A DNA stretch of 64,000 nt. Origin: Diaprepes abbreviatus (lineage: Eukaryota > Arthropoda > Insecta > Coleoptera > Curculionidae). The stretch is taken from positions 5,309,001-5,373,000 of the forward strand of contig JASJET010000149.1 of assembly GCA_034092305.1 (NCBI GenBank). Direction: 5' to 3'. A model generated the notes under the pieces. It saw only the letters and a program-made list of their open reading frames with translations. It ran no database searches and had not been told where the DNA came from. A program made the position numbers and the translations under genes. Of this stretch, positions 31,497-43,284 are shown piece by piece (position 1 is the stretch's first letter; every line of letters starts with the position of its first letter).

Positions 31497-33715
31497 ACTA
31501 GACGTCTTATGGACGTCATTTTTATATCCAGATTATGTCTGAACGTCTTAAGACATAAATAAGGCGTCTTATAGACGTTTTAAAGACGTCCATAAGACGT
31601 CTATATACAACGTCTTTAAGATATCTTTTAAAAGTCTACATACTATATTTTATATGAAAATAAATACAGTTGTAAATAATTTAGTTGATAAAAACTAAAA
31701 AGCATTTCCGTCCCTATGGATTTTGTCGCAGTTGGGTAATAAGTTTGCAACGCCGCACAGAGCTCAGCTGAATACAAGTTGAGGTTAAAATTTTTGATTG
31801 AACGACAAATTTTTAGTAGCCTTACTACGACCTTGGTTAATAGAACTTTTGCATGATCTTTTTTATCAATACTTTGGTGCTTTTTGTCACAGACTGTTTG
31901 ATGTACCGATAACAATGATACACATAAATATGATGCCAACGAAACTATAGGCCTATTCTTTTGAGTTATTATCACTTTCATTTCTATCACTTGAAATAAT
32001 CATGATCACTTCAGCCCAACGACAAGTAAATGCATATTCAAGAGAACAAGAAGTTATCAGTTTCACTTTGTTCACTTTGATCAGTTGATAATTACTCAAA
32101 AGAATATAGCCTATAACTTTAAAAAACCCGCCTTTTGTTTCTATCAACATGTCATTTTTCAGTTTTGTATTTGTGTTTCGTCATGTCGTTATTCATTTTT
32201 AATATTGTTGGGGTGCCGACTGTGAAAATTTAGCTCTTGAAAGAATTTTATTAAAATAGTTGATTTATCTATGTGCCTCTGAAAATCTTTTTTATTCGTG
32301 TTTATGTAATACTTAAGGTAAGATCGAGAATCATATGTACTTAGGAAAAACAGTTATAGGTTGTGTTACAGGAAATTCCCGAATGCTTTACCGCTTATCT
32401 TTTTAAGTAACTCTATGTTACTTGAAGTATGAAATGAAATCTTCAAAAATATTATCTGTGCAAAAAAGGCTTGCACAGCTCATCCAGGCCCGGTCCTAAA
32501 TATTACAAGAAATATTACTAATGAAGTGGAAGGCGAAATGTTTGTTTATGGAGTGCTCCACTAATGAAACCTGTAACATTTATTTTATTCCTAATGATTG
32601 GTTTATATTTAAAAAACATAGAAAATAGAGTTTTGTTAATTACAAGAAGTAATCTTGTGTAATGTTTTAGAAATTTTAAAACTGGGAGTAGGGAGCATTT
32701 ATGACTTTGTAAAGCGAGCTTGTAAAATTACCATGTACAGTTGATTAGTATGAAAAGGAAAGCGAAAGTTCTACGATTCCAACTTGGCGAGACTTATTAT
32801 GAGTAAGTTCTGTCTTTCATTATACATATTAACCTTGAAATAGCATAAGTCACGATTCTATAGTAGAGGACAATTATAAAAATTCGCAAAAATATCAAAA
32901 AATTTACTCCCACAAATGATAAACTTTATCCTAATATTAAAATCAGTTTGTTATTAGGATCTGCAGAGACAACTGGACTGGCAAAAAGTCGGAAGAATGA
33001 GGAAATTTCAATCCAAACATAGCTGAAAAGGGCATCAGACCAGATTTGTTATTCAACTAAATAAAAATTCTTGTTTTTAAAACTATTTAAAGATTTGTTT
33101 ACTTTTTATTTCAATAAACTTTTATTTTATTGATAGTCTACCTTTTAGAGTTATTATATCGAAGGGATAAACTAAGGCTTAAATTTGATAGGTTCACTTA
33201 TAGTTCGAACAGTAGTAGTTCTGAAAATATTTGCTTTTCTACCTCACTTCTTAGATTTCAAATTAGAAAAAGTTTACATTATGCTTAAGTTATGTATTTT
33301 TTGTATAACGAGATTATGTGGAACATATTTTTTAAAGTAAATTATTCATACGGAACTTGTAGTTGTTTAAAATGGTAGTGTATATTTTGCTTTTAATTTT
33401 TTCTTAATTAAAGTTATTTCTTGGACCTTTGAATAATCACGGTTTGACTTTCTAAACAAGACAAACAAAAAAATTAAAAGGTACCCTTTTTAAAGTACAT
33501 AATTTTAATGGTGGAATATGTTGTTTTAATGTTGAAAAGGGACGTCCATAAGACGTTGTAAGCAAATGTCTTAAAGACGTTACCTTTTGTAACATAAGAC
33601 GTCTATACAACGTCTTATGGACGTCATTCGACTTTAATGGACATCCATAAGACGTCCTGAATGTTGAGATCAAACGTTTTATGGATGTCTTTAAGACGTA
33701 TTTGTGCTGTTTGGG
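31497..33715. mobile_element. 2.2-kb non-coding DNA element with CCCA..CAGCAC ends
   Basis: The ends are CCCACACAGCACT and, on the other strand, CCCAAACAGCACA. Both subterminal regions (31500-31640 and 33535-33710) are packed with TAAGACGTC / ATGGACGTC variants. The architecture is the same as at 9993-13172, with a different reiterated motif. No transposase. A small MITE (31954-32106) lies inside. Confidence 0.7.
31954..32106. mobile_element. Palindromic MITE, copy A
   Basis: The ends are TATTCTTTTGAGTTATTATC and its complement GATAATTACTCAAAAGAATA. The middle contains AATCATGATCACTTC. A shorter relative lies at 35091-35209. Confidence 0.7.
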
Positions 33716-34109
33716 TATGTATCCTAGAGGTTTGGCACACTATTATTTTTTTTATACTCTTTATACATATTTGTTTGTAATACTCACCATTATAAAGCTT
33801 AGTATTCAAAATTGCATCATATATCCTAAGCACTTCCTTTCTATGAGTTAAAGTTATAAGATGCATAGAAAGAAAATATGCTGCTGTAAACTTTTGTTGA
33901 CAAAGATAACAATATGAGGTGGAATTGCTGAAAAAATAGGAACAAATATAATCAGTGTAGATTAATAAACATGAATCTTCAAAAAAAGACGATTAAAATG
34001 GACAATTGCCGTCTAAAAACCAGGAAATTATTTCATACCAAACTATTTAATTAGATTTTTATGACAAATGAGCTTTTATAAGAACAAGCGATATCGAGGG
34101 TGTCTCTAA
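33716..34109. other. Intergenic, nothing recognised
   Basis: AT-rich. The minus-strand frame at 33624-33866 is not supported by any motif. Confidence 0.4.
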
Positions 34110-34420
34110 AAGGTCTGTACAAAACGCTAGCGTAAGTTTTTTAGGGCTAAAATGTGTGGAGCTAACCTAATTTATTTCAGACCAAAAGTTGAGAGTTTTC
34201 GAAATATAGGGTGTCAAAATTATAATTCTTTAAACTACGTACCAACTAGAATTAAAGCTCTGAACTTTAAACAGTACAAAAAACAAATCAAGAGCTACCT
34301 TGTGATGAATGCTTTTTTTCAATGGAGCAGTATTTCAAATTCAATTTTAATCTGTAGTGTTGTCTTTGTCCCTTGCTGGCTTCTCTTTGTTTTTTTTAAA
34401 TGTTTTTTTTAGAAAAAAAT
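34110..34420 (+). pseudogene. 3' fragment of a LINE (CR1/L2-like tail)
   Basis: The frame reads ESFRNIGCQNYNSLNYVPTR, then IKALNFKQYKKQIKSYLVM and NAFF. The pattern (..N.LP..I+.L....FKK.LK.YL....FY) is typical of the extreme C terminus of AP-endonuclease LINEs. No RT box is present. Assignment is by pattern only. Confidence 0.45.
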
Positions 34421-35950
34421 TCTTTTTAGGAAAAGTTAAAATTGTATAATTTTTTTATTTGTATGGATTTAATGAGTTTAATGATAATAATAATAATTCT
34501 TAAAATTGAGTTAATATAGTTCGGAACTTAATGCTTTGCACAAAGAATTTTACTCTTTTATTTGACTAATAAAGAACGGAAGCTTTCACGGCTTTGGTGA
34601 AGTTGAAAATCATGGTTCTTGGGTTTAGACCGTGTCAAGTTGGAATTATTATCCGACACTTCGCCTACTATTGCACGAGGCATCTTCAGGGATCTTTACT
34701 CTACGAGATTAGAACACTGAATGATTCAGAAGAAGGGGCATGACAAATTTACATAATGAACATGTTTATACTGACGAAAACCTCCATGCAATAAAGTTGA
34801 TGCTTTACTAACAGGAATTTAAACTTAACCACCTCGTTTAAATGGTGTGAATTGGGATGTTGAGTGTAGTCAAATAGAATTTTGCTGCGAAACGGTAGTT
34901 TTCATAATAGAAATCCTAAAAAACAATATTTTTCTTGATTTTTAAGGAATTTTATTTTTATTCAATAATGAAAATGTAATTAAATATCCTTCAAAGTGAC
35001 AACGAACACCAATCAAATTAAATGATATTACTCCATACTAACGTGTCACTCCATACTAACGTCATCGCTGGCAGTCCGTCCTGATATGTTTATTCTTTTG
35101 AGTCATTATTACTTTCAGTTCAATCACTTGAAGTAATCATGATCACTTCGACCTAATGACAAGTAAATGCCTGTTCACTTTGATCATTTGATAATTACTC
35201 AAAAGAATACAGCTAACGTCATCGTTGTCACGAAATTGACATATACATTTTTTGGTTTTATGTCACCTTCGTGATCGCTGTCAAGGGCTACGTTGCCTAG
35301 TTAATATTATATAGTCATTTTCATGTAATTTCTTCGAAATTTGCTTACTACTCCTTTTGAAAACGATTCTAAGAAGTTTTCCCAGGTTGGAAAATGAATT
35401 TATTAAGGCAAATAGTTCCAATTTGCCGAGAATTGATTGTTTTATGGTGGCCAATTTCTTCACAACAAACAATCACTTCTGCTCTGCTGGATTTAGAAAT
35501 ATGAAGACCTCCACGTAAGTAATTTATCAAGAATTGTTATTTCTGTAACCGATAATGAATACATAATAGAAATAATAGGTATTTGTAAGTTCAAAACTAA
35601 AATAAAACGAGTAGTGCCGGGCTAGCTAACGCCACATTTTCCTATTATTTTACAAACGTGGAACGTGAATAAATAACTTTTCAGTTGTTTTAATTGTAGT
35701 GCTTGTACACCGAAGCACCATACAACACTTAAAATAACTTAGAACTCATCTTTTATCACAAAAATTACGAAAAAAGTTTATATATCCTTGTCAGTTTAGC
35801 AGTGTGACGTAACAGCGGTCAAGTGATAAATATTGGCGTTTTGGAGGGAAATTTGAAACGGAATTTAAAATTTATGATTTTTAAAATACTAATTGTATTA
35901 TAAAAATAATTTTAAATATTTTTGGCTACATTACGTACTTATGCATGGTT
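34421..35950. other. Intergenic with one MITE
   Basis: Contains the MITE copy B (35091-35209) bracketed by short CTAACGTCATCG repeats. The minus-strand frame at 35281-35472 is not supported. No gene seen. Confidence 0.4.
35091..35209. mobile_element. Palindromic MITE, copy B
   Basis: The ends are TATTCTTTTGAGT and ACTCAAAAGAATA, with the same core AATCATGATCACTTC as copy A. It lacks about 30 bp present in copy A. Confidence 0.7.
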
Positions 35951-36917
35951 TTAAACACTTTCCCAAAAATAATCAATATCCCAATTACATAAAACACCTT
36001 CAAGAAAAACCATCATAAACTTATCTTCAAGAATACTTTCAACAGCAGAAGAACAACTACTAAGCAAGGGGCTTAATTTCGCAGTAACACCAAAAAGCAT
36101 GCCCGTTTTAGATATCATAAGCTCTGTAGAATCTTTACAAGTTAACGAAAACCATTCCGATGAGTTTAGGTGGAAAATAAAATCAACTTTGGAAGACAAG
36201 AAAAATCCAGTTCAAAATCTCTCCAAACTAGAAGCATTAGCCTTAAAAGAACTTCGTAAGGATTAATCCATAAAGATTTTGCCAGCGGACAAGGGAAATG
36301 CTACGGTGATAATGGACATCGTAACGTACGACCAAAAAATCGGAGATATCCTGGAAAAAGGAAAATATAGACAATTAGCTCGTGACCCCGCAAAATCCAT
36401 AGAGTCAAAAATCTACAGAACACTCAGGAAATACCAAAACAATATACCTGACAACCTACGATCGGTGCTCACACCACACTACAGTAAGCCACCACATCTT
36501 TACGGACTTCCAAAAATTCATAAAACGAACATACCATTGAGGCCAATAATCAACTCCAGAGGATCCCCAACAAATGCACTGGCGAAGTTTCTCTTAAAAA
36601 TCATTCAACCACAAACACATATGTTAAAAATTCTACATATTTCGTGAACATTATTAGAAGCATCAATCTAGAGCCAGACGACAGACTAATAAGCTTTGAT
36701 GTGGAAAGTCTGTATACTAATGTACCATTAGGGGAATCACTAGACATAATCAAAACTAGACTTTCAAATGATACTACTTTATCAGATCGAACCACGTTAC
36801 CACTGGACGGGATAATGGACCTTTTGAAGTGTTGCCTGTGTAGTGCTTACTTTCAAGTAAAGGACAAGTTCTACGCTCAGGATGACGGGCTTCCGATGGG
36901 TTCTTCACTCTTTCCAG

Positions 36918-36919
36918 TA

Positions 36920-36990
<71 letters not shown>
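36918..36990. repeat. (AT)n microsatellite inside the PLE RT domain
   Basis: About 70 bp of AT repeats replace the RT region between the PMGSSL motif and the catalytic YVDD motif; one GT interrupts near the start. Confidence 0.95.
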
Positions 36991-36992
<2 letters not shown>

Positions 36993-38035
36993 AATGGTTC
37001 GAAAGTTATGCCATAGAAACGGTAACAGTAAAACCGAAAGTCTGGTTGAGATATGTCGATGATGCTTTCATCCTATGGAAAGGTAATGATCAAGAACTTA
37101 ATGATTTCCTGAAACATCTGAATACCATTCGATCTACAATTAAGTTTACCATGGAAAAAAAAGTAAATGATCAATTGCCCTTCCTAGATGTCATGGTGAA
37201 CCGTTCAAACGAAACTATTAAAACTTCAGTATACACAAAGCCAACACATACTGGACAATATCTTAATCATAGTTCTAATCATTCTGTTGTAACAAAACGA
37301 GGAATTATACGCAACCTCTATAATCGCGCTATATCTATATGCAATAATGCCGAATCATTGGAAAAAGAGGTAGCAAATATTAAATCCGATTTACAACAGA
37401 ATGGCTATCCTTTAAAACTAATTGACGATGTTATAAATAATTTTAGAACAAGGAACACTGGACAGCAAGAAACCCATTCCTTCTTGACAATTCCGTACAT
37501 TAAGAGAACGTCGGAGAACATAAAACGAATCTCCAGTAGTTATAATATAAAAACAGCCTTTAAATCAGGGAATACACTTAGAGCTCATTTAACAAAAACA
37601 AAACCTAAAACTACCAATAAGAAAGAATGTGTTTACTAAGTTCAGTGTGAGTGTGGTGAAATGTATATTGAAGAAACCAAACGACCACTGGAAGTTAGAA
37701 TTAAGGAACACAAAACTCATATACAAAAAGGGGAAACGTCGAGATCAGGTATTGCAGAACACTCCTGCGATAAACAACATCATATAAAATGGTCTGAGGC
37801 TGCGGCAATATACATAGAACCAAATATGAAAAAAAAGAAAATTTATAGGAGCAGCATACATTAAAAACAATAATGGAATCTTCAGTAAACCGAGTGTTGA
37901 GATACCTAATCTTTGGCAACCACTACTTTGTAACATCAAATCATTGAGGTGTGTACAGTGAAGCGAAACATGCGCTTCAATGGACACAGTCCCTATATAA
38001 GCTCGTAGTCTTAAGACAAAACATTCAGTTTATAT

Positions 38036-38075
38036 TTGATAACGATTAGAGATACAACCTAATCGAAACGTCGTA
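38036..38075 (+). ncRNA. Hammerhead-like motif of PLE C
   Basis: TTGATAA, helix CGATTAG / CTAATCG with a 9-base loop, then GAAACGTCG. Relative to the hammerhead consensus the first and sixth bases of CUGAUGA are U and A, a paired substitution for C3-G8. Confidence 0.55.
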
Positions 38076-38279
38076 AAAATAAAAATAAAGACAATGCAAG
38101 TCCAACCACATTTTAGACATAAAAGGTAACGTAGTAAAACTCGATTTTTAGTTCAAAATTCCACTTTAATTGAAGTTTAAATAAATATCTTTCATAAACC
38201 CATGCATATATAGACACAACCATACACAATTCTTCTTGTCACCCAATACAACATAAAATGTCAACGTTCCATAGTATGC

Positions 38280-38355
38280 TACAATAAAATAAATAAAAAT
38301 AAAGACATTGTAAGTCCGACCACATTTGGTCAATCTTCAACATTATCTACAATTT
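38280..38355 (+). mobile_element. Extra PLE terminal fragment
   Basis: AATAAAGACATTGTAAGTCC followed by a CAATCTTCAACATT stretch repeats the terminus and flank seen after elements B and C. Confidence 0.55.
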
Positions 38356-38720
38356 TCAAACAAACATAAAACACCTATTAAATTTACCAAATGTATTGAA
38401 TGATCTTCCACTGGGTATTAGACAAAATATATAATGCATGACCGTACACCTCTCACTTCAGATTAAAAAAAAATTAAAAGAATTATTTAAATAGCCACAC
38501 TATTCACCGGATTTGACGCCTATGGATTACTTTTGTATTCTCATTGTTCTTGGTCACTTAATTTTTATATTATTTTCATTGTTAGATCATTGTTATGTAA
38601 ATTTTTATTGTTGTTGGCCCCTAAGTATGCTTCAAACTTCCTGGACCAGTCCTAAGACTGGATAAAGTGTGAAGCCTGGAACAAAAAAGGTTAGAGAAAA
38701 GTCACAACCCTGTATTTTGG
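38356..38720 (+). pseudogene. Probable LINE 3' fragment
   Basis: NLPNVLNDLPLGIRQ then SLQIKKKLKELF resembles the C terminus of CR1/L2-type LINEs (..NDLP..IR......K.LK..L). Weak; no other domain is present. Confidence 0.4.
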
Positions 38721-39392
38721 AAGCAACAGGAGCCATCTATGAATGAACTCGTGTATTTTGATCGAAATGACATAATGAACTGGGCTGTAAAACAGCCGTC
38801 TGTTTTACCGGCCGAGATTAGCAACGGCATATGAATGGCGGGAAAAATTTAAATATCCCATGGTGACAGGGTAAAAACTATTTGATCATAAATCTTTTTA
38901 ATTTTTTTTTCAGAATAATACATAATAATGTTGAATACGAGCAAAAAAACTTTAAAAGTGAAATGAGATGAGTACTTAACCATCTTAACATAAATTTTAA
39001 GATTTCTCTGCTAGTATTCATTATTTGTAGATGTATTATCCTGAAAAAAAATAAAAAGATTTATGACAAACAGTTTTTACCCTGTCACCACTAATTTGCT
39101 GTGTTGCTTTTTAAAATAAAGCATTCAGAAGGATAGGTTCTTTTTCACAATTCTGGGTAAAATATAAATAATATAGTAAGACTTATAAAATACAGAAAAT
39201 ATATTTTATTGTTTATTTACGATATAAATGAAACAATATAATTATCAAAAATAAATATTTTACACTGATCCATTAATTAAGTTAAAGCCAGTTTAGGATT
39301 AAGGAGAGTCGAAAATTCAAGGCAGTCAAAATAGCATATCTGAAAATGAAAATCATATGTTAGTTTTAGCCATGGCTATATAATTAGTTATA
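38721..39392. other. Intergenic, nothing recognised
   Basis: AT-rich. ACCCTGTCACCA and its approximate complement TGGTGACAGGGT occur near 39080 and 38860, perhaps a small fold-back of about 220 bp. Confidence 0.4.
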
Positions 39393-40300
39393 CAGGGTGT
39401 CCAAGATAAGGATCCTAAGCATGGGGATCTCGGAAACAGTTGGAGATACGAGGTCGGTTAAACTAGAGAAAAGTTGCGCAATTTAGTGCTAAATTAAACG
39501 CAGTTAAAAAAATTTAAAAATTTCAAACACTTCCGGAGATTTCCGGAAAAAAACGAAATTTGGCAAAATCGTTTTTAATTTTTGCAGGCTTTATTTAAGG
39601 AGATATCAGAAAATAAAAGGTAGATTCTCATTGCCACTTTTTATTTTTTATAATATGGTCTAAACAAAATTTAAATCCGACGTTTCGTTTCTGAGATACC
39701 ATCATGAACTTTCATTTTTTATATGGAACAAAAAAAAGTATCCCATGTATTTGATAGCATTTTTTATTACAAATTCAACGATGTATCACCCTTGCATATC
39801 GAATACGTAGTTCAAGTACTTTCCATAAGAGCTCCATGAGAGCGAGAGAGAAAGGTATATCAGTTTTATAAAAGCCAATGAACTACACACTTGATATGCA
39901 AGTGTGATACACCGTTGAATTTGTAATAAAAAATGCTATCAAATACATGGGATACTTTTTTTTGTTCCATATAAAAAATGAAAGTTCATGATGGTATCTC
40001 AGAAACGAAACGTCGGATTTAAATTTTGTTTAGACCAAATTATAAAAAATAAAAAGTGGCAAGAAGAATCTACCTTTTATTTTTTGATATCTCTTTAAAT
40101 AAAGCCTACAAAAATTAAAAACGATTTTGCCAAAATTCGGTTTTTCCCGGAAATCTCCGGAAGTATTTTGAATTTTTAAAATTTTTAAATTGCGTTTAAT
40201 TTAGCACTAAATTGCGCAACTTTTCTCTAATTTAACCGACCTCGTATCTCCAACTGTTTCCGAGATCCCCATGGTTAGGATCCTTATCTTGGACACCCTG
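39393..40300. mobile_element. 908-bp fold-back element with ~410-bp inverted arms
   Basis: The ends are CAGGGTGTCC and GGACACCCTG, flanked by TA on both sides (39391-39392 and 40301-40302), as for Tc1/mariner-type insertions. The arms (39393 to ~39806 and ~39891 to 40300) are near-perfect reverse complements, for example GGATCTCGGAAACAGTTGGA against TCCAACTGTTTCCGAGATCC. The loop is about 85 bp. No coding capacity. High arm identity suggests a recent origin or arm-to-arm correction. Confidence 0.9.
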
Positions 40301-40439
40301 TATACTCAAAATTTAAATATCGGCGATTTGTAAATTTATTAGCAACTACTACACCTGTTAAGGATGTCAGATTAAAAAATAATTTTACTTAATATATGTT
40401 ACGATCTCTATAATGGTCTCCAGTTTATCAACATGTAAA

Positions 40440-41160
40440 AAAATCTTCAAATTACCACATAAAACAAGAAATTAAATTAAATTTTTCATTAGCTTTAAAT
40501 AGACAACAATATTACCTTTAATTCGATTTAGGCATTTTATAATGTATCATATTACTGCAAAAATGTATGCAAATGGGATGATAGTTATGAAATGTAAGTT
40601 GTGTATTTGTGAGCATGATAAACTATGATAAAAATGCTAGGACGTAATTTACCAAAAAGATTTATAAAAAATACTTATAATACTGGCCTCCAACTATATG
40701 TAAAATATTTCGGTCAGGTTAGAGTCATAAATAAATGGGCTGCAACGTCTTCTAAAACAAAATGTAAACTATTCAAGAAAACGTTTGGAGAGAAGGTATA
40801 TTTAACTTAAACTAAAATGGAAAGTAGGTAAAAGGGACAATAATACCTTTGATTTAATATCAGCATTTTATAATTATGTTTGGTATAAATGCCGAACTAT
40901 GTATAAATATGATAACAAGGTTAGAAAATTGAAGATGTGTTTTTATGAATATGATAAACCAAGACGAAAATGTTACCAAGTAATTACCAAGAAAATTTCC
41001 AAACTGTACTTACAATAGTTTTCTGTAACCATCCGGGAAATATTTGGGTCCAGTTCGGGAGATGAAAAAATGGGCTGCAGCGTCTTCTAAAACAAAATGC
41101 AAATTTTATTCAAAATCAAGTTTAGATGTATTCCAGAAAAGGTATATTAAACTTACCCTG
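40440..41160. repeat. Degenerate ~345-bp tandem duplication
   Basis: GGGCTGCAACGTCTTCTAAA with ACAAAATGTAAA near 40738 recurs as GGGCTGCAGCGTCTTCTAAA with ACAAAATGCAAA near 41073. The upstream blocks (ATTTACCAAAAAGATTT against ATTACCAAGAAAATTT) also align. The open frame at 40625-40810 lies in the first unit and has no known motif. Confidence 0.6.
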
Positions 41161-41179
41161 AAGTGAATTGAAAAAAAAA

Positions 41180-41460
41180 TAAAGTAAACACACGAAAACG
41201 TAGCCAAAATAGACGAAAACCAACTTTGTTATTTCGAGTACGCGAAAAAGCCAGAAAATAATGGCGTCCGGCGTCTTAAACTGGGGATGAGGATGACGTG
41301 ATTGAACTGGGGTGACGTGAGTCACGTGGTTAAGCTGAAAAATTAATTTGTCTTTAAGTGGCCGCGCAAATAATTTAAATTCTTTTGTTTTTGATGTTGC
41401 CGTTTTTAGCATCTTACTGACATGGCCCTGGTGTGAAGGGGCAACGACGGGTCTCAATAT
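41180..41460. promoter_or_regulatory. GC-richer patch with CRE/E-box-like motifs, candidate promoter
   Basis: In otherwise AT-rich DNA this stretch has many CpGs and the sites GATGACGTGA, GGTGACGTGA and GTCACGTGG within 60 bp, plus AAAATGGCGTCCGGCG. These resemble cAMP-response and E-box sites. A minus-strand open frame (41122-41457) crosses it but is unrecognised. It could be a promoter or a transposon end. Confidence 0.3.
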
Positions 41461-41669
41461 ACAATAAAATACTTAAATTTGATTCTAGGTATAACTGTTT
41501 TGGATAAAAAATGTCAAGAAATAAGAATGTTTAATTAGAAATTTAATATACCTAGGTACAAAAAAGGTATGAAGCTTTAGACGTAGGCGAAGTGCTCCCG
41601 GTGGCGCGCTCTGCAATGTATATCGAAACTATAATCAAATCTTGATTTTTCATTCTAAAGTCGTGTCCA

Positions 41670-43284
41670 CATTGGTAAAAATTTACATTTACTGCCCTCG
41701 ATTCAAGAGTTTTAAGCTCAGGTGCTTCAAACCCTGAGTAGCTCCGAGCAAATCTGAATAAAGCGGTAAAAATATTAATTGGAACAGTATATAACCTACA
41801 AATTATTTTTTTTCAGAATTTGTGTTTTTAATATACATAGCGAAACATATTGAAGACAAAAAGGTAAAAATATTATATTATTACTTATTAGTTTTGAATT
41901 TTGTCGGGTGTCATGGCATTTTAGGCCATAAATATTTCGCAATTCGTTAAAAAAACTATGAAGGTAAGTTCGATATTTTGTGAAATAATCTTATTTTCGC
42001 GTCTCCATTTCATGTATACAATGTTTTTTTGCCCAAAAATAGCATCTAAAAATGATAACTGATAGCTGTTAGGGCTTTATACATCAAATATTTTTTTTTG
42101 TGCTTGAGGGGTAAGGGGAAAGCAGATCTGACAAGCGCCGAGGCATAATGCACTACTTGAATAAAGCGAGGGTTTCTTGCACCTGTACAGCTCCGAGCTG
42201 TTCATGCTAATGAATCGAGGGCAGTAATTGAGTGTGGCATGCGGCAAAAATTTGTGCGTTCATATCAAGGAACTTGGAAGGGATAGGAAAACTACAAAAA
42301 TAGGCTAAATGCGTAAAAAAATATTCCACCATGCAGAAAATAAATGTCATAAATTGACATCGACTGGCTATGTGGAGCAAGCGCAATCAGAAATTTCGTA
42401 GTAAATTTGTTGCATGAAGTTAGCAATGTGAGAACGGGAAACCAGGGCTGGGTTTGCAACACGATCGGCGTCCCGGTGTATTCTTTATGTTTAATGCGGT
42501 TGTTTGCCATCGTCCTCGACGCTTATTTTCTTTGTTGTGCGGTGCAGTATCATTAGTTAAATTTCGGAATTTATATTTGTGTATATTGTCAAGACATTTG
42601 TATAGACTTTAATTTATAACAATGTATCAGTGTATGGTATTGTTTCGCAAATCGCGTGGTTCGATCCCGGAAATTCATTATTTTCGGTAAGTACCTACGT
42701 TTTTTGTATTACATCAATATGTAAGATTATACTGAAGATATTTTAATAGATCGACGATTTTAAAGTTTTGTTTGCGCTAGTGTGTAGTTTTTATCATTTT
42801 TTTTTTGATCAGAAATTAATTATTTTAAAGTTTAGAACGTACATGGAAAACACTTTACTTAATAATAACATAAAAGATGAGTAACATATAGTTAATCCCT
42901 ATGGCCAGATCCTTTTTAACATTGTAGATAAGATAAGATTTTATTTAGAATTATGTTTAAATTTCTTTTAAGGCAGTGTTTATTTCATTAGTCGTTTTAT
43001 AACCTGAAATTTAAATTGTAATTTTTCAATATAGCAACATAAATAAGATGTTTCTCAAATCCAGTCCTGTCCCTTGACCTACTGCGCAAATGCAGCATAG
43101 CCACATTGAGGGGAGTACAGAGTTACATGAGGAACCAAATTTAGTTTAGGGTATTGTCCTTCCTTTTACCCCTTCCAACTTCCTTGGTTCATATTCAATT
43201 TATGCAAGTTTACGCTCGTATGAATTGTATGGGAATGCACAAATTTTTGCTGCATTCCGCACACAATGTAAATTTTTACTAATG
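41670..43284. mobile_element. Composite element with CATTRGTAAAAATTTACATT ends
   Basis: The left end CATTGGTAAAAATTTACATT (41670-41689) matches the right end on the other strand, CATTAGTAAAAATTTACATT (19 of 20). Inner inverted blocks also pair: TACTGCCCTCGATTC at 41690 with GAATCGAGGGCAGTA near 42220, and AAGGAACTTGGAAGG near 42268 with CCTTCCAACTTCCTTGG near 43180. Probably one or more nested DNA elements. Confidence 0.5.
42622..42686 (+). CDS. Candidate first coding exon inside the composite element
   Basis: ATG followed by YQCMVLFRKSRGSIPEIHYF ends at a near-perfect donor CG|GTAAGTACC. No continuation exon was found. It could be the first exon of a transposase gene or chance. Confidence 0.2.

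Larger units (their letters stand above)
36012..38110 (+). mobile_element. Penelope-like element C with RT and GIY-YIG domains
   Basis: The coding region runs from about 36012 with three interruptions: a stop at about 36265, a frameshift near 36640, and a TAA at about 37639. Readable parts are LPADKGNATVIMD, PHLYGLPKIHKTNIPLRPII, ISFDVESLYTNVPLGESLD, GLPMGSSL, LRYVDDAFILWKG, QLPFLDVMV and KPTHTGQYLNHSSNHS. The GIY-YIG block VQCECGEMYIEETKRPLEVR with IKEHKTH follows. An AT microsatellite has expanded inside RT between GLPMGSSL and RYVDD (36918-36990). The 3' terminal part (37990-38110) carries TATATAAG, the hammerhead-like motif and the end AATAAAGACAATGCAAG. This is the most complete PLE in the window, but not functional. 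Confidence 0.9.

Noticed and set aside
38498..38540. Mariner-like SPDLTPMDYF motif
   Set aside because: Only a dozen residues match. The surrounding reading fits a LINE C terminus better, and no other transposase region is nearby.
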